Positions 36,615 through 45,534 of a stretch of DNA of 64,000 nt are shown here, one piece after another (position 1 is the first letter of the stretch; each line of letters begins with the position of its first letter). The DNA comes from Oceanicaulis sp. HTCC2633. GTDB taxonomy: Bacteria > Pseudomonadota > Alphaproteobacteria > Caulobacterales > Maricaulaceae. Below the pieces are notes generated by a model. That model saw only the letters and a program-made list of their open reading frames with translations. It was not told where the DNA came from and made no database searches. Position numbers and translations under genes: made by a program. The DNA is taken from positions 1,140,732 to 1,204,731 of the forward strand of contig NZ_CH672428.1 in assembly GCF_000152745.1 (NCBI RefSeq), given 5' to 3'.

Positions 36615-36634
36615 GCCTTATTTTAAAATAAGGC
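36615..36634. promoter_or_regulatory. Perfect 20-bp palindrome between gntR and the M19 gene
   Basis: GCCTTATTTTAAAATAAGGC is a perfect palindrome in the divergent promoter region, 30 bp from the gntR start and 64 bp from the M19 start. It is the probable GntR operator controlling both directions. Confidence 0.75.
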
Positions 36635-36697
36635 TGTATTAAATGATCTGTTTCCGTTAGCGTACCCACCATACCGGGGATGAGGAAGCAGTTTGTC

Positions 36698-37888
36698 ATG
36701 GCCAATCTGACGCACAGGACCGCAGCGAAACAGACTGGCGCAACACGGCGCCGCCTTCTGAAGGGCGGCCTCGCCGCAGCGCTTGCAGCCCCCATGATCA
36801 ATTCGGGTCAGTTCAAGGTCTTCGCTCAATCTCAGCGCACTTATTCCGCCCGCACGATCGAGCTGATCGAGAACAATGTCGTCATCGACATGCTCTCGAT
36901 CATCGCCGATCTCGGCGACATGCTCGACGCCATGTACAGTCCGCGTCCCAAGCTCGAAGACGGGTTGGGCGTCACCGACGAGCACCTTGAGAAACTGCGC
37001 AGCTCCGGCGTCAATGTCTTCCACCCTGCGGTGGGTCTGGGCGGACGCGACAGCGCCCTCTCCTTCATCGCGAGACTGAACGCCTATGCCGCCGAACGCC
37101 CCGACGTGTTCCGCCGCATCGACGCGGTCGAGGATTTCGATCGCGTGATGGAAGAGGGCCGGCTCGGCTATATCGTGGGGGTCCAGAACGCCCATCATTT
37201 CGATGCGCCGGACGATGTGAACGAGTTCTACACGCTGGGACAGCGGGTCAGCCAGCTCACCTACAATTCACAGAACCGGATCGGCGCCGGCTCCACCGAA
37301 CGCGTGGATGGGGGGATCACCCATTTCGGCGCCGCCATCGTGGCCCGCATGAACGAGGTGGGGATGGCGGTGGATGTATCCCATTGCGGCGACCGGACCA
37401 CGCTGGACGCCTTTGAATTGTCCACCGCGCCTGTCCTGATCACGCATTCGAACGCCCGCGCCCTGGTCGGCGACCATCCGCGGGCCAAGCCCGACGAGGC
37501 GATCCAGGCCATGGCGCGCTCAGGCGGCGTGATGGGCATTTCCGGCGTACGCAATTTCGTACGCGACCGCGAACCCACGACCATCGAGCACATGCTGGAC
37601 CATTACGACTATGTGGCGCGCCTTGTCGGCGTGGAGCATGTGGGAATCGGCACGGACATGGATGCGGACGGATATGACGATGTCTCGCCTGCCGCACATG
37701 CCCGACTGACCAGCGGGTATGACGAGTCCTACGCCTTCCGAGGCCGTATCGACACCGATGGTTTCGATACGCCGCAGAAAATCTTCAATCTGACCGAAGG
37801 GCTGATCCGGCGCGGTTATTCCGACACCGATATCGCGCTCATGCTCGGCGGCAACTTCAAACGCGTGCTTGGCGAAATCTGGAAATAA
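36698..37888 (+). CDS. Tat-exported M19 (membrane dipeptidase) homologue with altered metal site
   Basis: About 396 residues. A twin-arginine signal (TRRRLLKGGLAAALAAP) predicts export in folded form. It retains M19 barrel motifs VDVSHCGDRTTLDA (His), LITHSNARAL (His) and GIGTDMDADG (Asp). However, the usual N-terminal HxD zinc ligands are replaced (VIDMLSII in place of the usual IDGHND) and the bridging Glu is replaced (GVQNAHHF in place of IEGGH). M19 enzymes cleave dipeptides, including L-D dipeptides. The substitutions suggest a divergent subfamily with one metal or another reaction. The start at 36698 has GAGGAAG. Confidence 0.85.
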   Translation: MANLTHRTAAKQTGATRRRLLKGGLAAALAAPMINSGQFKVFAQSQRTYSARTIELIENNVVIDMLSIIADLGDMLDAMYSPRPKLEDGLGVTDEHLEKLRSSGVNVFHPAVGLGGRDSALSFIARLNAYAAERPDVFRRIDAVEDFDRVMEEGRLGYIVGVQNAHHFDAPDDVNEFYTLGQRVSQLTYNSQNRIGAGSTERVDGGITHFGAAIVARMNEVGMAVDVSHCGDRTTLDAFELSTAPVLITHSNARALVGDHPRAKPDEAIQAMARSGGVMGISGVRNFVRDREPTTIEHMLDHYDYVARLVGVEHVGIGTDMDADGYDDVSPAAHARLTSGYDESYAFRGRIDTDGFDTPQKIFNLTEGLIRRGYSDTDIALMLGGNFKRVLGEIWK

Positions 37889-37924
37889 AAAACACGCCGC
37901 TTCGCGCACCGAGGGGAGAGTACA

Positions 37925-39487
37925 ATGACACGCACTGCATTTGCTGCGGCCGCGACCGCCTTGCTGTTGGGCTCGGCGACTGCGTCCGCTCAGGAACTCA
38001 CAGCCGAACGAGCGAGCGCGGCGGCCAGGCAGGCCGTCGAGGATTTTGATGTGACCGGGCTCTCCGTTGCGGTCGTGAAGGGCGATGAAATCGTCTTCAT
38101 GAACAGCTATGGCGTGCGGGATGTCCGTCAGCCGGATGTGCCGGTGACCACTGACACGATCTTTCCCTTCGCCTCGGTCAGCAAGGCCTTCACGACCACG
38201 GCGATCGCCATGCTGGTTGATGACGGGGTGATGGACTGGGATGACCCGGTCCGGGACTTCATCCCGGAATTCGAGATGTCCGATCCCTACATCACCGCGG
38301 AATTCTCTGTGCGGGACCTCGTCACCCACCGTTCGGGCCTGCCGCTGGGCGCGGGTGATCTGCTGGTCTTCCCCGATGGAAAGCCCGAAGTCTCAGACAT
38401 TCTGGCTGCGATCCGCAACATCCCGCCGGCCACCAGCTTCCGCTCCGAATACGCCTACGACAATCTGATGTACATCATCGCCGGCGAAGTGGTCGCACGC
38501 GCAGCCGGCCAGCCCTGGCACGATGTGATTGACGACCGGATCTTCACGCCGCTTGGCATGGACAGCTGCGAAGCCCTGCCCTCCGAAGCCGCAGCGGCGG
38601 AGAACACCGTCACCCAGCACACCCGCGCGCCGGGACAGACCGAAGCCGTCCCGATCGACCCGCTTTACATCATTGGCGACAGCACCTCTCCGGCAGGCGG
38701 GCTGAGCTGCTCCATCGCCGACCTCGCGATCTGGGCCCAGTTCTGGCTCAATGAAGGCGTAGGTCCGGATGGCGAGCGCCTGCTGTCAGAAGGCCAGGTT
38801 GCAGAGTTGTGGTCGCCCGTTACGCCGCAATCTGTGAGCCCCCTGCTGGCGCAGCTCGCAGACTCCCATTTCTCGCTCTATGCGCATGGCTGGTCTGTGC
38901 GGGATTTTCACGGCGAGTATTTCGTCGGCCATAGCGGCGGCCTTCTGGGCGCCTCCTCCTATCTCGGCCTCCTCCCCGATCAGGACATAGCCGTAGTGGT
39001 GACCAGCAATGTGTCGACCTACGCCTCGACCGCTCTGGCCCTGCAGCTGCTCAGCGACGCCGCAGCCCCCGAGGCGGAAGCGGACTGGCTGGGCCTTTTG
39101 CAAAGCGTCTACGCCGCCAATCGTGAAACGGCCCTCGAGGACTCAGGCGCTGGCGAAACGGCCGATGTCGCTATCGAGCCGGTGCGCGATCTGGATGATT
39201 ATTCCGGAGAGTATATCGATCCCTGGTACGGGCTTGTGACCATCGAGCAGCGCGAGGACGGCCTGTTCATCGACATGAGCCGGTCCGAGGTGCTGGACGC
39301 ACCGCTGATCGCCGTTGCGCCGGACCGGTTTGTAGCGCGCTGGCCGGACCGCAGCCTGAATGCGGACGCCTATGTGGATTTCACCGTGGTAGACGGACAG
39401 GTCACCGGCATGACCATGCAGGCGGTGTCAGAGACCACTGACTTCTCCTTCGATTTCCACGATCTCGATTTCACCAAGCGCGACTAG
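37925..39487 (+). CDS. Periplasmic SxxK serine hydrolase (beta-lactamase/S12 family)
   Basis: 520 residues with a signal peptide (ends ATASAQE). The class-C/S12 triad is present: FASVSKAF (Ser84, Lys87), the YAYDNLMY YxN site near 178, and HSGG near 336. About 110 C-terminal residues form a separate beta-rich domain (DDYSGEYIDPWYGLVTIEQR), like the C-terminal domains often found on these proteins. Likely a D-amino-acid-peptide or ester hydrolase; it could also be a D-Ala-D-Ala-type peptidase. It is 36 bp after the M19 gene in the same operon. Confidence 0.88.
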   Translation: MTRTAFAAAATALLLGSATASAQELTAERASAAARQAVEDFDVTGLSVAVVKGDEIVFMNSYGVRDVRQPDVPVTTDTIFPFASVSKAFTTTAIAMLVDDGVMDWDDPVRDFIPEFEMSDPYITAEFSVRDLVTHRSGLPLGAGDLLVFPDGKPEVSDILAAIRNIPPATSFRSEYAYDNLMYIIAGEVVARAAGQPWHDVIDDRIFTPLGMDSCEALPSEAAAAENTVTQHTRAPGQTEAVPIDPLYIIGDSTSPAGGLSCSIADLAIWAQFWLNEGVGPDGERLLSEGQVAELWSPVTPQSVSPLLAQLADSHFSLYAHGWSVRDFHGEYFVGHSGGLLGASSYLGLLPDQDIAVVVTSNVSTYASTALALQLLSDAAAPEAEADWLGLLQSVYAANRETALEDSGAGETADVAIEPVRDLDDYSGEYIDPWYGLVTIEQREDGLFIDMSRSEVLDAPLIAVAPDRFVARWPDRSLNADAYVDFTVVDGQVTGMTMQAVSETTDFSFDFHDLDFTKRD

Positions 39488-39527
39488 GCCGGAAGGCCGG
39501 TCCAACGCCTGCAAGGAGGTCCGGACC

Positions 39528-41072
39528 ATGCTCAAGACACTGACCCTGGGACTGGCGCTCGCGGCGGCTTCAGCCCCCGCACTCGCTCAGGGCGCCCAGC
39601 CCTATGACATCGTCATCCTCGAAGGACGCGTGATCGATCCCGAAACCGGTCTCGACACGATCCGTAACGTGGCGATCCGCGATGATGAGATCGCGCTGAT
39701 CACCGAAGACCCGATCGAGGGGGAACTCGTGATCAACGCAACGGGTCTCGTCGTCGCTCCCGGGTTCATCGACCTTCACGCGCATGGCCAGACCCTCCTG
39801 GCGGGCCGCGTTCAGGCGCTGGATGGCGTTACGACCGCCCTTGAACTTGAGGCCGGGGTTTATCCTGTTGCGGACTTCTATGCAGACGCCGCCGAAGAGG
39901 GCCGCACGATCAATTATGGCGCCGCGGTCAACTGGGCGGCCGCCCGCAACGCGGTGCTGACCGGCGCCGAGCCTGATGAGGCCGGTGCGCTTCACGCCCA
40001 TGAGGACGGGCCGGACTGGCGCTACACGCCGGCCAGTGCAGAGCAGACCGCCACCGTCCTGGAACGCGTGCGGGACGGTCTGAATGAAGGCGCGCTCGGC
40101 ATTGGCGTTCTGCTGGGTTATGTGCCCGGATCGGGACGGTCGGAATATTACGCCCTGCACGAGCTGGCCGCTGCCTATGACGTGCCCAGCTTCACCCATG
40201 CGCGGTATCTGTCGAATCTCGAACCGGACAGCTCGCTTGAAGGCTTTCAGGAAATGATCGCCGTCTCCGCCGCAACGGGCGCGGACATGCACATTTCCCA
40301 CCTCAACAGCATCAGCCTGCGCGACATCAATGTCATTCGCCCCATGATCGAGGCGGCTCAGGCGCACGGCGTGAACATCACGGTGGAAGCCTATCCGTAT
40401 GGCGCAGGTTCGACCTCCATCGGGACAGCGCTGTTCGAAGGCGCAGACTGGCAGGCCCGGTTCGGCGGCATCGAGAAATCCGATTTCACCCTCGCCGGAA
40501 CGCCCTTGAGCGATGAGGCCTTCGACCGCCTGCAGGCGGAGGCCCCGGACACCACGATCGTGGTGCACTTCCTCGATATCGAGAACGACCCCGCCGACCG
40601 GGCCATCCTGTCCCAGTCCATCCTGTTTCCGGGCGGCTCCATCGCGTCTGACGGCGGCGACTGGATGGTGAACGGAGAGGTCTTGCCGGCGGAGACCTGG
40701 CCGCTGCCTGACAATGCGGATTCTCACCCGCGCAGCGCCGGCACCTTCTCGCGGTTCCTGCGTGAATATGTGCGTGAGCGCGAAGCGATCAGTCTGAGTG
40801 AGGCCTTGGCGAAAACCAGCCTCATCCCCGCCCGGATCCTGGCGGACGCCGTGCCCCAGATGCGCCGCAAGGGACGCCTGCAAGCGGGAATGGACGCGGA
40901 CATCGTGATTTTCGATCTCGCCACGGTCAGCGACCAGGCGACCTATGAGGCGCCCGCCCGGACATCGACTGGCTATTCCTACGTGATCGTCGGCGGGACG
41001 CCGGTCGTTCGCGAAGGCCGGCTCGATACCGAGGTCCGGCCCGGACGACCGGTCCGGCGACCGACGCAATAG
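39528..41072 (+). CDS. Secreted N-acyl-D-amino-acid deacylase-like amidohydrolase
   Basis: 514 residues with a signal peptide (ends APALAQG). Amidohydrolase barrel: FIDLHAHGQT (HxH), ALELEAGVYP (Glu/Cys position), THARYL and HISHLN (His ligands), SIASDGGDWM (catalytic Asp). The C-terminal beta domain ends with RKGRLQAGMDADIVIFD. The arrangement is that of D-aminoacylase/N-acyl-D-glutamate deacylase. It would release D-amino acids from N-acylated forms in the periplasm. Its position beside dgcN/dgcA-linked genes supports a D-amino-acid role. It is 40 bp after the preceding hydrolase. Confidence 0.87.
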   Translation: MLKTLTLGLALAAASAPALAQGAQPYDIVILEGRVIDPETGLDTIRNVAIRDDEIALITEDPIEGELVINATGLVVAPGFIDLHAHGQTLLAGRVQALDGVTTALELEAGVYPVADFYADAAEEGRTINYGAAVNWAAARNAVLTGAEPDEAGALHAHEDGPDWRYTPASAEQTATVLERVRDGLNEGALGIGVLLGYVPGSGRSEYYALHELAAAYDVPSFTHARYLSNLEPDSSLEGFQEMIAVSAATGADMHISHLNSISLRDINVIRPMIEAAQAHGVNITVEAYPYGAGSTSIGTALFEGADWQARFGGIEKSDFTLAGTPLSDEAFDRLQAEAPDTTIVVHFLDIENDPADRAILSQSILFPGGSIASDGGDWMVNGEVLPAETWPLPDNADSHPRSAGTFSRFLREYVREREAISLSEALAKTSLIPARILADAVPQMRRKGRLQAGMDADIVIFDLATVSDQATYEAPARTSTGYSYVIVGGTPVVREGRLDTEVRPGRPVRRPTQ

Positions 41073-41136
41073 CCCAGCTCCGCCCGGACACCGCCGAACA
41101 AGGCGGGCCGGCGACCCGTCACATGGGGAGAGAAGT

Positions 41137-42642
41137 GTGACCTGGAAACAGAAGAGAACCGTCTGGCGTGGCGCCATCGCCGCCTTCGCCCTGATCACAG
41201 CCTTGCCGGCCCCTGTCCTGGCGCAAGCCGGGGGCGCAGGGGGCGCGCTCAGCGAGATGCAGCCTGCTCATCTGGCAGGCCTTCAAGACTTCGTTGATGG
41301 CGTGATGGCCCAGCAGATCGTCAGCCATGAACTGGCGGGCGCGACCCTGGCCGTGGTGCATGAGGGCGAGATCCTGTTCTCGGCCGGCTACGGCTTTTCC
41401 GATATCGAGGCAGGCGCGCCAGTGGACCCGGCGCAGACCCTGTTCCGCCCGGGATCGGTGTCCAAGCTCTTCACCTGGACCGCTTTGATGCAACAGGTTG
41501 AAGCTGGGCGCGTGGCGCAGGACGCGGATGTGAACAGCTATCTCGATTTCGAGATTCCGCCCTTTGAGGGCGCGCCGGTCCGCATCGTCGACCTGATGTC
41601 TCACAGTCCGGGCATGAGCGATGTGAGCGGCATAACCGCGCCCACCGTCGAAGAACTCACGCCCTACGATCTCTGGATCAGGGACAATGTGCCCGAGCGC
41701 TTATGGGCGCCCGGCAAGGAAGCGGCCTATTCCAATTACGGCACGGCTCTGGCCGGTTACATCGTCGAACGGGTGTCCGGCGAGCCGTTCGCCGATTATG
41801 TCGAGCGTCACATCTTCACGCCGCTGGGCATGACCTCCACCAGCTTCCGCGAACCCTTGCCCGAGGCGCTTCAGCCGCGCATGGCCAGGGGATACGAGCT
41901 GGAGAACGGACGCCTGGTCGAGCAGCCTTTCGAGCTGTTCAGCAATATCATGCCCGCGGGCTCCGCCTCCTCGACCGCACATGACATGGCGCGCTTCATG
42001 CTCGCCATGCTCAATGACGGCGTCTATGAGGGCGCGCGCATTCTCGAACCGTCTTCGGTGTCCACACTGTTCAGCGACAGTCTGCGCAACGCACCGGACC
42101 TGCCGGGCATGGCGCACGGCTTTTATGTGGTGCGCGAAGCGGGCCCCCGGCTCGTCGGGCATGCCGGCAATACCGGCGACTTTCACTCCAATCTGATCCT
42201 GGCGCCGGAACACGGCTTCGGTTTCTTCGTGTCCACAACAGGCGGCGCTGAAAGTTCGGCGGCGCGCACCGACCTGTCCAACGCCATTATCGGACGGGTC
42301 TTCCCCGAGACCCCTGCCCCGCGTCAGGCGCGCCCCGCCGGTGAAGTATCTCCGGCAGGGACCTATCGCGTGAACCGCCGCAATTATTCGCGCCCGCCGA
42401 ACGAAGCCTATGACATTACAGTCGAGCGCGTCGGCGAAGACGGGCTGGAAATCACCAATCAGGGCGAGACGACCTATTGGGAGCGGATCGGACCGCTGAC
42501 CTATGAAAAGGTCACGGGCGCGCGCAATGGCGGACCCTATGAGCGCATCCAGTTCCATGGCGGCGACGAGACGCTCGTCCTGTCCTTCAATTCCCAACCT
42601 TACATGGCCTATCGCCGCCTTGCGGCCGAGGAGCAAGACTGA
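41137..42642 (+). CDS. Periplasmic SxxK serine hydrolase (beta-lactamase/S12 family)
   Basis: 501 residues. GTG start with GGGGAGA upstream and a signal peptide ending PVLAQA. Active-site motifs are RPGSVSKLF (Ser107, Lys110), YSNYG near 198 and GHAGNTGDF (HxG type). Long stretches match the minus-strand enzyme at 26823 (for example LFTWxxxMQQVEAGR and LDFEIP), so the two are paralogues; this one lacks the membrane domain. Its stop overlaps the next start by one base (TGATG). Probable role is hydrolysis of D-amino-acid-containing peptides. Confidence 0.87.
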   Translation: MTWKQKRTVWRGAIAAFALITALPAPVLAQAGGAGGALSEMQPAHLAGLQDFVDGVMAQQIVSHELAGATLAVVHEGEILFSAGYGFSDIEAGAPVDPAQTLFRPGSVSKLFTWTALMQQVEAGRVAQDADVNSYLDFEIPPFEGAPVRIVDLMSHSPGMSDVSGITAPTVEELTPYDLWIRDNVPERLWAPGKEAAYSNYGTALAGYIVERVSGEPFADYVERHIFTPLGMTSTSFREPLPEALQPRMARGYELENGRLVEQPFELFSNIMPAGSASSTAHDMARFMLAMLNDGVYEGARILEPSSVSTLFSDSLRNAPDLPGMAHGFYVVREAGPRLVGHAGNTGDFHSNLILAPEHGFGFFVSTTGGAESSAARTDLSNAIIGRVFPETPAPRQARPAGEVSPAGTYRVNRRNYSRPPNEAYDITVERVGEDGLEITNQGETTYWERIGPLTYEKVTGARNGGPYERIQFHGGDETLVLSFNSQPYMAYRRLAAEEQD

Positions 42643-44588
42643 TGACCCTGCCCGATTTGAAAACCCTCGCCTCCGTGGTCGCGCTGTCGGCGGCCGCATT
42701 CGGAACCCCGGCGCTGGCGCAGGACGCGCCTGAGCTGACTCAGCCCGAGAACTGGAGCCTCGAGCAATCAGACAGCGTATCGGTCGTCACCGCCCCCGAA
42801 GGCAATCTCGACATAGCGGTGATCGAGGTCGGACCGGCCGAGGACGCGCTGGCCGCCGCTAACGCCGCCTGGGCGCTTTATGATGCGGACGCCGGACGCG
42901 AGGTCGAGCTGACCACCAACGCCGCGCCGGACAATGGCTGGGAAGAACGCGTCTCGATCAGCTATGTCACCGCCCCGTCCGAACAGGCGATCGTCAGCGC
43001 CCTGGCCCTGCGTCAGGGCGAAAACTGGACGGTGATCATCGTCAACGGCGCCCAGTCGACCGCCAATGTTCGCTCCGCCGCCCTGTCCCTTGTGCGTGAT
43101 TCCGTTCGCGCGGAAGGCTTCGAGCAGGAGGATTTTTCCGGTCAGACCGCCCATCCGCTGACCGCGGAGCGCATCGCCGCGCTCCGCGATTTCGTCGCCG
43201 AAGCCGCAGAGCTGCTTGATGTCCCCGGCGTCGGGCTGGCGCTGATTGATCAGGGCGAGGTCGTCTATGAAGGCGGGGTCGGCGTGCGCGAGCTGGGCGG
43301 TGATGCGCCGGTGACCGCAGACACCAAGTTCATGATCGCATCCAACACCAAGGGCATGTCCACGCTGCTGCTGTCCATCCTGGTGGATCAGGGCTTGCTG
43401 GACTGGGACCAGCCTGTGGTCGATCTCTATCCGTCCTTCCGTCTGGGCTCGGATGAAACCACCAACGCCACGCTGGTCCGTCATCTTCTCTGCGCGTGTA
43501 CGGGCCTGCCGCGCAAGGACTGGGGCTTCATCCTCGCGGATCTTGATACGCCCGCTTCAGACGTCTTCCGCCAACTGTCCGAAACCGCGCCGACGAGCGC
43601 TTTCGGAGAACTGTTCCAGTACAACAACAATATGGCGGCGGCCGCAGGCTATGTGGGCGGTGCGCTCGCCTATCCCGACATGGAGCTGGGCGCCGCTTAT
43701 GACCGCGCCATGGAAGAGCTGATCTTTGAACCGCTCCACATGGATGACACCACCTTCGATTACGCTGAGGGTGAAGCGGGGAACTGGGCGCCGCCGCACG
43801 GGCTGAACATCGACGGCGAACAGACCGTAATGTCCAACTATTTCAATCAGAGCGTCTATCCCTATCGTCCGGCGGGCGGGGCCTTCTCGACGGCGTCGGA
43901 TATGGCCCATTACGTCCAGCTTGAGCTGTCCAGGGGGCTTACGCCGGAGGGCGAGCGTCTCGTCAGCGAGGAAAACCTGCTGGCCCGGCGCGAGCCCGGC
44001 GTTCAGGTCGGAGAAGGCGTCTGGTACGGCATGGGTCTGTTCAATGAGGAGCATTGGGGCGTCCCCGTCGTCACCCATGGCGGCACGCTCGTCGGCTATC
44101 ACAGCAACTGGTACGCCCTGCCCGAGGCCGGCGTCGGCGCGGTGATCCTGACCAATGCCGATACAGGCGCAGCCATTCTGCGACCCTTCCTGCGCCGTCT
44201 GGTGGAAGTGCTCTATGATGGCCGCCCTGAAGCCATGGCGGAAATCGAGGCCATGGCGGCAAGCCTGCAAGCCCAGGCCAGCGCTCGGCGCGAAGGCCTG
44301 ACCCTGCCCGGCGACCCCGAAGTGCTCGACGCCCTGGCGTCTCGCTATGAAAGCCCGGGCCTGGGGCCCCTCAGCATTTTCGAACAGGATGGCGAGACCT
44401 GGGTCGAGGCCGGCGCCATTCGCGCCCCCATCGCCACGCGTGTGAACGCGGACGGCACCGTCTCCATCGTGTCGGTGGGCCCCGGCATCATCAGTCTGGA
44501 AGCGGAGATCGGCGAACAGGACGGGCTTCGCACACTGACAGCGCGCGATAGTCAGCACGAATATGTCTATGTGGAGGCTGAAACCTAG
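42642..44588 (+). CDS. SxxK serine hydrolase with extra N-terminal domain
   Basis: 648 residues with a signal peptide (ends PALAQD). Residues 30-170 form an additional beta/alpha domain of unknown type (NWSLEQSDSVSVVTAPEGNL and on). The S12 catalytic fold follows: IASNTKGMS (Ser near 234, SxxK), QYNNNMAAA (YxN, near 326) and THGGTLVGYHSN near 479. A short beta domain ends the protein. It is the last gene of the plus-strand operon and is translationally coupled to the preceding one. A terminator follows 29 bp after its stop. Confidence 0.85.
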   Translation: MTLPDLKTLASVVALSAAAFGTPALAQDAPELTQPENWSLEQSDSVSVVTAPEGNLDIAVIEVGPAEDALAAANAAWALYDADAGREVELTTNAAPDNGWEERVSISYVTAPSEQAIVSALALRQGENWTVIIVNGAQSTANVRSAALSLVRDSVRAEGFEQEDFSGQTAHPLTAERIAALRDFVAEAAELLDVPGVGLALIDQGEVVYEGGVGVRELGGDAPVTADTKFMIASNTKGMSTLLLSILVDQGLLDWDQPVVDLYPSFRLGSDETTNATLVRHLLCACTGLPRKDWGFILADLDTPASDVFRQLSETAPTSAFGELFQYNNNMAAAAGYVGGALAYPDMELGAAYDRAMEELIFEPLHMDDTTFDYAEGEAGNWAPPHGLNIDGEQTVMSNYFNQSVYPYRPAGGAFSTASDMAHYVQLELSRGLTPEGERLVSEENLLARREPGVQVGEGVWYGMGLFNEEHWGVPVVTHGGTLVGYHSNWYALPEAGVGAVILTNADTGAAILRPFLRRLVEVLYDGRPEAMAEIEAMAASLQAQASARREGLTLPGDPEVLDALASRYESPGLGPLSIFEQDGETWVEAGAIRAPIATRVNADGTVSIVSVGPGIISLEAEIGEQDGLRTLTARDSQHEYVYVEAET

Positions 44589-44617
44589 ACGTCGGCTTAC
44601 GGTCGTCAGACATCTGG

Positions 44618-44655
44618 GCCCGGGCCGGTTCTGATCCGTTGGCCCGGGCTTTTTT
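44618..44655 (+). terminator. Rho-independent terminator of the plus-strand hydrolase operon
   Basis: GCCCGGGCC (44618-44626) pairs with GGCCCGGGC (44641-44649), 14-base loop, then six T (44650-44655). It marks the end of the M19-deacylase-hydrolase operon. Confidence 0.9.
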
Positions 44656-44826
44656 GTTTGAAACTCTGAGCTGGCCCTCGTCGGCCCCGATCCGCTCCTG
44701 CCCCTCTCACACGCGAGGGAAGGGCCCGCCCCTTTTTCTGCACCGCAATCGACACAGCTTAGGGGCTGAGAGGCGGGTCGCCCGCTTCGGAACCGGAATT
44801 CAGAGACGCCAATCGAGGAGACAATC

Positions 44827-45534
44827 ATGGCGAGCTACGCAATCTTCGGCGGTGCAGGCGGTGTCGGCTCGGCGCTGGCACGCAAACTCACCTCCAATGG
44901 TCACGAAGTTCACCTAATCGGGCGCACGGAAGACAGCCTGTCCGAACTCGCCGAGGAGATTGGCGCGAGCTACGCCGTCGCCGACGCCACCGACTGCGAT
45001 GCGGTTGAACAGGCGATCGGGCAAGGCCCGGACTCGCTGGACGGCATGGCCTATGCCGTGGGCACGATTGATCTCAAACCCTTGCGCCGCGTTACCGCAG
45101 AGGACATGCGCCACGCCTTTGACGTCAATGTCATCGGCGCACTGAACGCCGCCCGCGCCAGCCGCGAGCGTATGGGAAAGGACAGCGCCATGGTGCTGTT
45201 CTCGTCTGTGGCCGCCCAGAAGGGGTTCCAAAACCATACCGCTATCGCCTCGGCCAAGGGCGCGCTCGAAGCGCTGACCCGTCAGCTGGCCGCCGAGTAC
45301 GCGCCCAAGACGCGCGTCAACGCCATTGCGCTGAGCCTCACCGACACGCCGCTCGCTTCAGCTGTGCTCAAGAGCGACGCCATGCGCGACGGCATCGCCA
45401 AGAGCCACGCCCTGCATCGCCTGGGTCAGCCCGAGGACCCGGCCGCCTTGGCCCGCTTCCTGTTGTCCGAAGAATCGAGCTGGATGACGGGAACCATCCT
45501 GAATGTGGATGGCGGACGGACCGCGCTCGCCTGA
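44827..45534 (+). CDS. Short-chain dehydrogenase/reductase family protein, catalytic Tyr absent
   Basis: 235 residues. N-terminal nucleotide motif FGGAGGVGSALARKL, NNAG-equivalent YAVGTIDLKP, and catalytic Ser in VLFSSVAAQKG. The usual YxxxK reads IASAK, with Ile in the Tyr position while Lys is kept. The C-terminus is standard (MTGTILNVDGG). Family members with this change may still bind nucleotide but act differently. The start follows GAGGAGA. It stands alone after the operon terminator. Confidence 0.85.
   Translation: MASYAIFGGAGGVGSALARKLTSNGHEVHLIGRTEDSLSELAEEIGASYAVADATDCDAVEQAIGQGPDSLDGMAYAVGTIDLKPLRRVTAEDMRHAFDVNVIGALNAARASRERMGKDSAMVLFSSVAAQKGFQNHTAIASAKGALEALTRQLAAEYAPKTRVNAIALSLTDTPLASAVLKSDAMRDGIAKSHALHRLGQPEDPAALARFLLSEESSWMTGTILNVDGGRTALA

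Noticed and set aside
39570..41198. 542-codon antisense frame opposite the deacylase
   Set aside because: The plus frame has a signal peptide and all amidohydrolase ligands; the antisense frame has none.
26823..44588. The hydrolase-rich region as a genomic island
   Set aside because: No integrase, tRNA, direct repeats or clear base-composition shift at its borders. It looks like a resident metabolic locus.
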